Below are positions 1 to 5,177 of a stretch of DNA of 5,177 nucleotides, piece after piece (positions within the stretch are counted from its first letter, which is position 1; the number at the start of each line of letters is the position of its first letter). The stretch lies in assembly GCA_014376915.1 (NCBI GenBank), contig JACMQP010000075.1:1-5177 (forward strand), written 5' to 3'. Both the position numbers and the translations under genes were made by a program. The stretch is from Ramlibacter sp. Lineage in GTDB: Bacteria; Pseudomonadota; Gammaproteobacteria; Burkholderiales; Burkholderiaceae. The notes under the pieces are model-generated. The model saw only the letters and a list, made by a program, of their open reading frames with translations, did not search any database and was not told the DNA's origin.

Positions 1-243
1 ACGGGCGAACTTGGGGTTGTCCGGCATCGCGATCGAGGCCGAATAGACCATCACCAGGCCGAAGGCGAGCAGCGCCACCGTGACCCAGATCAACGCCTGG
101 TCGATCGCCAGCACCGGCCCCTGCGCGACCGGGTTGCGGGCCAGCACGCCCACGCGCGCCCGCGGCGAACGCGGTGGCCCCCTGCGCCCGTCGCCCACCA
201 GGCCACCGACCAGGCTACCAATTTTCTGGGCGATGGCACTCAC
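1..243 (-). CDS. ftsW: FtsW, septal peptidoglycan glycosyltransferase (partial, only N-terminal 81 residues)
   Basis: FtsW is a SEDS-family polytopic inner-membrane protein that polymerises lipid II into septal glycan together with FtsI. Only the first 81 codons are present and the frame runs off the left edge. The start is GTG at 243, overlapping the murD TGA as GTGA and preceded by GGAGGG; no ATG lies near it in this frame. An arginine- and glycine-rich, presumably cytoplasmic tail covers residues 1-48. It is followed by the first membrane segment at about 50-72 ([21 protein letters not shown]), which includes the conserved GLVMVYSAS of the family, and then the beginning of a periplasmic part (PDNPKFAR). 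The position directly after murD matches the standard dcw order and separates it from its paralogue RodA. The catalytic region is outside the window, so activity cannot be judged. Confidence 0.93.
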   Translation of the reverse strand, partial: MSAIAQKIGSLVGGLVGDGRRGPPRSPRARVGVLARNPVAQGPVLAIDQALIWVTVALLAFGLVMVYSASIAMPDNPKFAR

Positions 244-1769
244 TGGTTGCCCTCCAGCTGCACGCCTGCTTCGTCGGCAACCGCGTGCACCGCGGCGCGG
301 AACACCTCGGCGCGGTGCGGGTAATTCCTGAACATGTCGAAGCTGGCGCAGGCCGGCGACATCAGCACCGCGTCGCCGGCATGGGCGCGCTGGGTCGCCA
401 GCGACACCGCATGTTCCATCGATTCCGCGTCGAGCAGCGTGATGCCGGCCGGCTCCAGCACGGCGCGGATCAGCGGCGCGTCGCGGCCGATCAGCACCGC
501 GGCGCGGGCATGGCGCGCCACCGGCGCCGCCAGCGGCGCGAAGTCCTGGCCCTTGCCGTCGCCGCCCAGGATCACCACCAGCTTGCGTTCGGCGCCCAGG
601 CCCTGCAGCGCGGCGACGGTCGCGCCGACGTTGGTGCCCTTGCTGTCGTCGAAGTATTCGATGCCGTTGACGATGCCCACCGACTCCACCCGGTGCGGCT
701 CGCCGCGGTATTCGCGCAGGCCGTACAGCATCGGCCCGAGCGGGCAACCGGCGGCACCGGCCAGCGCCAGCGCCGCCAGGGCGTTGACCGCGTTGTGGCG
801 GCCGCGGATACGCAACGCGTCGGCCGGCATCAGGCGCTGGATGTGGATCTCTTCAACTTCGAGTTTGCGAGCGTTGGGGGATCTCGTTCTCCGGGTCTCG
901 TCGGCTTCCAGCGCGCGCACCAGCCACGCCATGCCGTTCACGACTTCGATGCCGAAGTCGCCGGGACGCTGCGGCATATCGGCGCCGAAGGTGATGTGCT
1001 CGCGCTGCTCGAACCTGCCGCCTTTGACGCGAACAGGGTCCGGCAGCATCTTCATTGCCAGCGGGTCTTCCCGATTGAGGACCATCAACGATGTCTGGCC
1101 GAACACGCGGGACTTGGCCGCCGTATACGCATCCATCGTGCCGTGCCAGTCCAGGTGGTCCTGCGTCACGTTCAACACCGTCGCAGCGGTGGGTTCGAAA
1201 TTCTCTACGCCTTCGAGCTGGAAACTCGAGAGCTCGATCACCCAAACCTGGGGCAACTCGCCCGCGTCCAGCTTCACAGCCAGAGTTTCCAGCAGCGTCG
1301 GCCCGATGTTGCCGGCCACGGCCGTGCGCTTGCCGGCGCGCTCGACCAGCTGGCCCGTCAACGCCGTGACTGTCGTCTTGCCGTTGGTGCCGGTGATAGC
1401 CAGGACGGACGGAGCGTAGTCCTGCTCCCCTTTCAGGTCGACCAGCGCTTCGGCGAACAAGCCCAGCTCGCCGGCGACGCGGATGCCGTGCTCTTTCGCT
1501 GCTTTCAGGACCGGCGCGACCTGCTCCGGTGACAGGCCGGGGCTGCGGAACACGGCCTGCACGCCTTCTTTCAGGAGCGCGGCGTCGAACCCGCCGCTGA
1601 CGAAGCGGGCGTCCGCCAGCTGCTCGCGCAGCGCCGCCAGTTGCGGCGGCTCAGCGCGCGTGTCGGCAACCGTCACCCGCGCCCCGCAGCGCGCAGCCCA
1701 GCGCGCCATCGCCAGCCCGGACGCGCCGAGCCCGAGGATGAGAACGGATTGATCCTGCAGTGACTTCAT
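240..1769 (-). CDS. murD: MurD, UDP-MurNAc-L-Ala:D-Glu ligase
   Basis: Cytoplasmic ATP-dependent ligase that adds D-glutamate to UDP-MurNAc-L-alanine, the second amino-acid step of the stem peptide. The N-terminal Rossmann-like domain has GLGASG at 13-18 and RSPGLS at 75-80. The central domain has the P-loop GTNGKTT at 127-133, ELSSFQLEG at 179-187, [11 protein letters not shown] at 200-210 and K219, the expected carbamylated lysine. The C-terminal domain has GRHN at 323-326, DDSKGTN at 374-380, GGDGKG at 402-407 and [10 protein letters not shown] at 471-480. At 509 residues it exceeds E. coli MurD (438) by about 70, partly through a variable charged segment near 285-310. The ATG at 1769 is chosen because it overlaps the mraY stop as ATGA and gives the expected [15 protein letters not shown] start; the upstream ATG at 1802 would add 11 non-conserved residues and a 37-nt overlap. 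No clear Shine-Dalgarno precedes either, so translation probably depends on coupling to mraY. Confidence 0.97.
   Translation of the reverse strand: MKSLQDQSVLILGLGASGLAMARWAARCGARVTVADTRAEPPQLAALREQLADARFVSGGFDAALLKEGVQAVFRSPGLSPEQVAPVLKAAKEHGIRVAGELGLFAEALVDLKGEQDYAPSVLAITGTNGKTTVTALTGQLVERAGKRTAVAGNIGPTLLETLAVKLDAGELPQVWVIELSSFQLEGVENFEPTAATVLNVTQDHLDWHGTMDAYTAAKSRVFGQTSLMVLNREDPLAMKMLPDPVRVKGGRFEQREHITFGADMPQRPGDFGIEVVNGMAWLVRALEADETRRTRSPNARKLEVEEIHIQRLMPADALRIRGRHNAVNALAALALAGAAGCPLGPMLYGLREYRGEPHRVESVGIVNGIEYFDDSKGTNVGATVAALQGLGAERKLVVILGGDGKGQDFAPLAAPVARHARAAVLIGRDAPLIRAVLEPAGITLLDAESMEHAVSLATQRAHAGDAVLMSPACASFDMFRNYPHRAEVFRAAVHAVADEAGVQLEGNQ
250..255 (-). promoter_or_regulatory. Ribosome binding site of ftsW
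   Basis: GGAGGG lies inside the last codons of murD, with its GGAGG core (251-255) 7 nt before the GTG at 243. It decides the start of ftsW in favour of this GTG, which has no competing ATG nearby. Confidence 0.8.
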
Positions 1770-2944
1770 CTGAGTTTCAGTGTCGAGAGTCCGACCAGGC
1801 ACAGCAGCATGGTGATGATCCAGAAACGCACGACCACCTGCGTTTCCTTCCAGCCGGTTTTCTCGAAATGGTGGTGCAGCGGCGCCATCTTCAGTATCCG
1901 CCGCCCTTGTCCGTATCTTTTCTTCGTGTACTTGAAGTACATGACCTGCGCCATCACCGAGATCGCTTCGACCACGAAGATGCCCCCCATGATGGCCAGC
2001 ACGATTTCCTGCCGCACGATCACGGCGATGGTGCCGAGCGCGCCGCCCAGCGCCAGTGCGCCGACGTCACCCATGAACACCTGGGCCGGGTGGGTGTTGA
2101 ACCAGAGGAAAGCCAGCCCGGCGCCCGCCATCGCAGCGCAGAAAATCAGCAGTTCGCCGGAGCCGCGGATGTAGGGGAAGAACAGGTACTTCGAATAAAC
2201 CGAACTGCCCGTCACATACGCGAACACGCCCAGGGCGGAACCGACCATCACCACCGGCATGATCGCCAGGCCATCCAGGCCGTCGGTCAGGTTGACGGCG
2301 TTGCTCGAACCGACGATCACGAGATAGGTGAGGATGACGAAACCGAACACGCCCAACGGGTAGCTCACTTCCTTGAAGAACGGCAGCATCAGGCCGGCCT
2401 TGGGCGGAAGGTTGACGTCGAAGCCCGACTGCACCCATTTGAAGAACAACTCCAGCACCCGCAGATTGGAACTCTCCGAAATGCTGAACACCAGATACAG
2501 GGCCGCGATCAGTCCGATCAGCGATTGCCAGAAATACTTTTCTCGCGAGCGCATGCCCTCGGGGTCCTTGTGCACCACCTTGCGCCAGTCGTCGGCCCAA
2601 CCGATGGCGCCGAACCCGAGCGTCACGGCCAGCACGATCCATACGAACCGGTTGGTGATGTCGAACCACAGCAGCGTGGACACGGCGATCGACAACAGGA
2701 TGAGCACTCCGCCCATGGTCGGCGTGCCGCTCTTGGACAAATGCGTTTCCATGCCATAGCCGCGCACCGGCTGGCCGATCTTCAGCGCCGTCAAGCGCCG
2801 GATCACCGCCGGCCCGGCGATCAGGCCGATCAGCAGCGACGTGAGCGCGGCCATCACGGCGCGGAAGGTGAGGTACTGCACCACGCGCAGGAAGCCGAAT
2901 TCCGGTCCCAGCGATTGCAGCCATGTGGCAAGGCTAAGCAGCAT
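1766..2944 (-). CDS. mraY: MraY, phospho-MurNAc-pentapeptide translocase (lipid I synthase)
   Basis: Integral inner-membrane enzyme that transfers phospho-MurNAc-pentapeptide from UDP to undecaprenyl phosphate, making lipid I. It has 392 residues with many hydrophobic segments, the first near 25-45. Family motifs are intact: SGTPTMGG at 72-79, the aspartate pair in GWADDW (D118, D119), [15 protein letters not shown] at 213-227, [12 protein letters not shown] at 290-301 (catalytic D293) and PLHHHFE at 355-361. It is about 30 residues longer than E. coli MraY (360), mainly through an enlarged segment around 157-190 and a [12 protein letters not shown] stretch at 338-349. From memory both features are usual for Burkholderiales MraY of about 389 residues. 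The ATG at 2944 is preceded by a strong AAGGAG at 7 nt. The gene overlaps the end of murF by 11 nt, and its TGA overlaps the murD start as ATGA. Confidence 0.98.
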   Translation of the reverse strand: MLLSLATWLQSLGPEFGFLRVVQYLTFRAVMAALTSLLIGLIAGPAVIRRLTALKIGQPVRGYGMETHLSKSGTPTMGGVLILLSIAVSTLLWFDITNRFVWIVLAVTLGFGAIGWADDWRKVVHKDPEGMRSREKYFWQSLIGLIAALYLVFSISESSNLRVLELFFKWVQSGFDVNLPPKAGLMLPFFKEVSYPLGVFGFVILTYLVIVGSSNAVNLTDGLDGLAIMPVVMVGSALGVFAYVTGSSVYSKYLFFPYIRGSGELLIFCAAMAGAGLAFLWFNTHPAQVFMGDVGALALGGALGTIAVIVRQEIVLAIMGGIFVVEAISVMAQVMYFKYTKKRYGQGRRILKMAPLHHHFEKTGWKETQVVVRFWIITMLLCLVGLSTLKLR

Positions 2945-4313
2945 GGCCGCACTCCTTCGGTCGTTCTTGTTGTTGTTCGGTGATGGCCCGCACCACCCGC
3001 TCCATCTTCATGAAGCGCGATCCCTTGACCAGCACGCTGGCTGCCTGCGGCAACTGCGCGAGCACGGCCGCGTTGAGCGACGCGATGTCGTCGAAATGAC
3101 GTCCGCCCATGCCAGCCGCCTGATCGCCCAGCGTGAACAATGCATCGATGCCGCGCTCGTAGGCGTAGTCGCCGATCTCCCGGTGGAACTGCGGCCCCTG
3201 GTCGCCGACCTCGCCCATGTCGCCCAGCACCAGCAGGCGCGGGCCCGGCAGTTCGGCCAGCAGGTCGATGGCCGCACGGGCGGAATCCGGGTTGGCGTTG
3301 TAGGTGTCGTCGACCAGCGTCAGCGGGCGCCCCGCAATGTTCACTTCCAGCGCGCGCGAGCGGCCCTGCACCGGGGCAAAGGACTGCAGGCCCTGCGCGA
3401 TCGCCGCCAGCGGCGCGCCCGCAGCCAGCGCGCAGGCGGCGGCGGCCATCGAGTTGCGCACGTTGTGGCGGCCGGCGATATGGAGGTTGTACGCAAGCTG
3501 GCCGGCCGGTGTCGTCACCGATACCGTCCAGTGCCCCGGTTTCCATTCAGACCCGGCCAGACCGATGTCGGCGCCCGGGCGGGCGCCGAAAGTCGTGGAA
3601 GCACGCGAGCCGGCCAGGCCGGACCACAGTGCCGTGAATTCTTCGTCGGCGGGATAGATCGCCACGCCCTCGCCGTCCATCGCCGCGAACACCGAACCGT
3701 TTTCCAGCGCGACGGCCTCGACCGTGGCCATGAACTCCTGGTGCTCGCGCTGGGCGTTGTTCACCAGCGCCACCGTCGGCCGCGCGATCCTTGCGAGATA
3801 CGCGATCTCACCCGGGTGGTTCATCCCCAGCTCGATCACGCCGACCCGGTGGCTGGCATCGAGCCGCAGCAGGGTCAGTGGCAGGCCGATGTCGTTGTTC
3901 AGGTTGCCCTGCGTTGCCAGCGTCGCCTGCGGCTGCCAGGCCCGCAGGATGGAGGCGACCATCTGCGTCACCGTGGTCTTGCCGTTGCTGCCGGTCACTG
4001 CGACCAGCGGCAGCTCGAAGCGCGCGCGCCACGCCGCCGCAAGCTGGCCCAGGGCCAGCTTGCTGTCATCGACTTCCAGGCCAGCGAAGCCGGGCGGAAT
4101 GCGGCCGCGGTGGGCCAGCGCGGCGACCGCGCCCCTGGCCTGCGCCTGCGCGATGAAGTCGTTGGCGTCGAAACGCTCGCCGTGGATCGCGACGAACAGG
4201 TCGCCAGGCTGCAGCGTGCGGGTGTCCGTGTGCACGCGCGCGACCGCGACGCTGCCGTCGCCGACCAGCGTGGACCCTGGCAACCATGCATGGGCTTGCT
4301 GGAGCGTGAACAT
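2934..4313 (-). CDS. murF: MurF, UDP-MurNAc-tripeptide:D-Ala-D-Ala ligase
   Basis: Cytoplasmic ligase that joins the D-Ala-D-Ala dipeptide to UDP-MurNAc-tripeptide, giving the pentapeptide precursor. The protein has 459 residues (E. coli 452). The N-terminal domain covers about residues 1-100, with the [13 protein letters not shown] motif near 30-42. The central ATPase domain carries the P-loop TGSNGKTT at 107-114, [10 protein letters not shown] at 136-145, [10 protein letters not shown] at 161-170 and [10 protein letters not shown] at 185-194. The C-terminal domain begins near GRHNVRN at 281-287 and holds [10 protein letters not shown] at 335-344, LGDMGE at 363-368 and [11 protein letters not shown] at 428-438. 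The ATG at 4313 is chosen because GGAG lies 7 nt upstream and the protein then starts as expected ([11 protein letters not shown]). An in-frame GTG at 4319 overlaps the murE stop and would add only two residues. The 3' end overlaps mraY by 11 nt. The open frame continues upstream to 5030 but is only a shadow of murE there. Confidence 0.98.
   Translation of the reverse strand: MFTLQQAHAWLPGSTLVGDGSVAVARVHTDTRTLQPGDLFVAIHGERFDANDFIAQAQARGAVAALAHRGRIPPGFAGLEVDDSKLALGQLAAAWRARFELPLVAVTGSNGKTTVTQMVASILRAWQPQATLATQGNLNNDIGLPLTLLRLDASHRVGVIELGMNHPGEIAYLARIARPTVALVNNAQREHQEFMATVEAVALENGSVFAAMDGEGVAIYPADEEFTALWSGLAGSRASTTFGARPGADIGLAGSEWKPGHWTVSVTTPAGQLAYNLHIAGRHNVRNSMAAAACALAAGAPLAAIAQGLQSFAPVQGRSRALEVNIAGRPLTLVDDTYNANPDSARAAIDLLAELPGPRLLVLGDMGEVGDQGPQFHREIGDYAYERGIDALFTLGDQAAGMGGRHFDDIASLNAAVLAQLPQAASVLVKGSRFMKMERVVRAITEQQQERPKECGHAA
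2952..2957 (-). promoter_or_regulatory. Ribosome binding site of mraY
   Basis: AAGGAG, a near-consensus Shine-Dalgarno motif, stands 7 nt before the mraY ATG at 2944. It lies inside the last codons of murF, in a non-conserved C-terminal tail, and is the strongest such motif in the window. Confidence 0.85.
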
Positions 4314-4315
4314 GC

Positions 4316-5177
4316 TCACGCTCCAGTCCTCGCGTCCAGCGCCGCGCGCGCCTGTGCGATGTCGGAGAACGGGTGCTTGGCGCCGCCGATCTCCTGGTAG
4401 TCCTCGTGGCCCTTGCCGGCCAGCAGGATCACGTCCTGCGCCGCAGCGGCGGCGATGGTCTCCGCGATCGCGAGCGCCCGGTCGGCCTGCACCTGCACGC
4501 ATTCGTTGTGCGACAGGCCCAGCAGGATCTGGCTGATGATGTTCTCCGGCTTCTCGCTGCGCGGGTTGTCGCTGGTGACAACCACGCGGTCGGCGTTCTT
4601 CTCCGCCACCGCGGCCATCAGGGGGCGTTTCACCGGATCGCGGTCGCCGCCGCAGCCGAACACGCACCACAGCCGGCCGCCGCGCTGCGCCGCCAGCGGC
4701 TGAAGCGCCAGCAAGGCCTTGTCCAACGCGTCGGGCGTGTGGGCATAGTCCACTGCCACCAGCGGCTGGCCCGGTTGCTGCAGCCGCTCCATCCGACCCG
4801 GCACCGGCAGCAGGTCGCCGCAGGCGGCGACGGCATCGGCCAGCGAAACGCCGAGCGCGCGCATCGCGCCGAGCACGCCCAGCAGGTTGGCAACGTTGTA
4901 CTGGCCGATCGCCTTCGTTTGCAGCAGGTGGCGCTCGGATCCTTCGACCACGGTGAAGCGCAGGCCACCGTTGCCGTAGCCGATCTCCTGCGCCTGCAGC
5001 CGGGCCGCGCGCTCGCAGGAACAGGTCCACACGTCAAGCGCGCTCGACGCCAGCGACTGCGCCAGTGGTTCGCCGCGCTCGTCGTCGATGTTGATCACCG
5101 CAGCCCGCAGGCCGGGCCAGCGGAACAGTTCCGCCTTCGCCTCCCAGTACGCCTGCATGCTGCCGTGGTAGTCGAGA
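4316..5177 (-). CDS. murE: MurE, UDP-MurNAc-L-Ala-D-Glu:meso-DAP ligase (partial, 5' end outside window)
   Basis: Cytoplasmic ATP-dependent ligase that adds meso-diaminopimelate to UDP-MurNAc-L-Ala-D-Glu, the third amino-acid step of peptidoglycan precursor synthesis. About 286 C-terminal residues are visible; full-length family members are near 495, so the N-terminal domain and the P-loop are missing beyond the right edge. The frame is open to the edge, reading LDYHGSMQAYWEAKAELF, which contains the lysine (codon 5135-5137) that is carbamylated in Mur ligases. Further landmarks are GQYNVANLLG, the start of the C-terminal domain at VPGRMERL, VDYAHTPDAL, FGCGGDRDPVKRP, and GKGHEDYQ. The DNPR motif (4559-4570) is the signature of the meso-DAP-specific type; lysine-adding MurE proteins differ here. 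The stop TGA at 4316-4318 lies 2 nt before the murF start. The internal ATG at 5158 is not the start, because conserved family sequence continues upstream of it. Confidence 0.97.
   Translation of the reverse strand, partial: LDYHGSMQAYWEAKAELFRWPGLRAAVINIDDERGEPLAQSLASSALDVWTCSCERAARLQAQEIGYGNGGLRFTVVEGSERHLLQTKAIGQYNVANLLGVLGAMRALGVSLADAVAACGDLLPVPGRMERLQQPGQPLVAVDYAHTPDALDKALLALQPLAAQRGGRLWCVFGCGGDRDPVKRPLMAAVAEKNADRVVVTSDNPRSEKPENIISQILLGLSHNECVQVQADRALAIAETIAAAAAQDVILLAGKGHEDYQEIGGAKHPFSDIAQARAALDARTGA
4321..4324 (-). promoter_or_regulatory. Ribosome binding site of murF
   Basis: The sequence GGAG stands 7 nt before the ATG at 4313, inside the last codons of murE. It supports the ATG over the nearby in-frame GTG at 4319, which would lie only 1 nt from this motif. 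Confidence 0.75.

Noticed and set aside
174..1532. A 452-codon open frame on the plus strand opposite murD.
   Set aside because: Its translation is rich in Arg, His, Gln and Ala with no recognisable domain, and it lies antisense to a gene with all MurD motifs. Long antisense frames are expected in high-GC coding DNA.
1770..1802. An earlier murD start at the ATG at 1802.
   Set aside because: The 11 added residues ([11 protein letters not shown]) are not typical of MurD and come from the end of mraY in another frame. The ATGA overlap at 1766-1769 is a better start.
1760..2983. A 407-codon open frame on the plus strand opposite mraY.
   Set aside because: The His/Gln/Arg/Asp-rich translation is the typical mirror of hydrophobic membrane-protein codons. 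It has no family resemblance and no ribosome binding site that I can see.
2841..4400. A 519-codon open frame on the plus strand opposite murF.
   Set aside because: It is the antisense shadow of a complete, motif-bearing murF and shows Arg/His/Gln-rich low-information composition.
4314..5030. Extension of the murF frame upstream of its ATG to give a 698-residue protein.
   Set aside because: The extra 239 residues are the out-of-frame reading of murE. Conserved MurF sequence begins at the ATG at 4313, which has its own ribosome binding site.
1..5177. A possible novel system, mobile element, CRISPR array or RNA gene hidden in the window.
   Set aside because: Conserved dcw genes cover every base with intact motifs, and no repeats, inverted ends, spacer arrays or non-coding gaps were seen.

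Overview
The window is a 5.2 kb piece of the division and cell wall (dcw) gene cluster of a high-GC Gram-negative bacterium. All genes are on the minus strand, so transcription runs from the right edge to the left edge. The order is murE (5' end missing), murF, mraY, murD, ftsW (only the first 81 codons present). This is the canonical dcw order. In the usual cluster mraZ-rsmH-ftsL-ftsI would lie upstream of murE and murG-murC-ddl-ftsQ-ftsA-ftsZ downstream of ftsW, but neither flank is visible here.

The likely host is a betaproteobacterium of the order Burkholderiales, possibly Comamonadaceae. This is inferred from the protein forms: a 392-residue MraY with an enlarged central loop and a [13 protein letters not shown] segment before the PLHHHFE motif, a 509-residue MurD with an extra segment in the middle, and the [10 protein letters not shown] variant in MurF. 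The DNPR motif in MurE points to meso-diaminopimelate peptidoglycan, as expected for a Gram-negative.

Layout: murE 3' part at 4316-5177; murF at 2934-4313; mraY at 1766-2944; murD at 240-1769; ftsW 5' part at 1-243. There is no intergenic space. murE and murF are separated by 2 nt, murF and mraY overlap by 11 nt, mraY and murD overlap as ATGA, and murD and ftsW overlap as GTGA. Shine-Dalgarno motifs sit exactly 7 nt before murF, mraY and ftsW. murD has no clear one. No promoter, terminator, RNA gene, repeat, mobile element or CRISPR was found.

Functionally the genes form one assembly line. MurE adds meso-DAP to UDP-MurNAc-dipeptide, MurF adds D-Ala-D-Ala, and MraY moves the finished MurNAc-pentapeptide to undecaprenyl phosphate in the membrane (lipid I). 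MurD performs the earlier D-Glu addition, and FtsW is the septal glycan polymerase that uses the final lipid II. All key motifs that can be seen are intact. I found no new biological system; the remaining observations are modest, lineage-level or architectural points.
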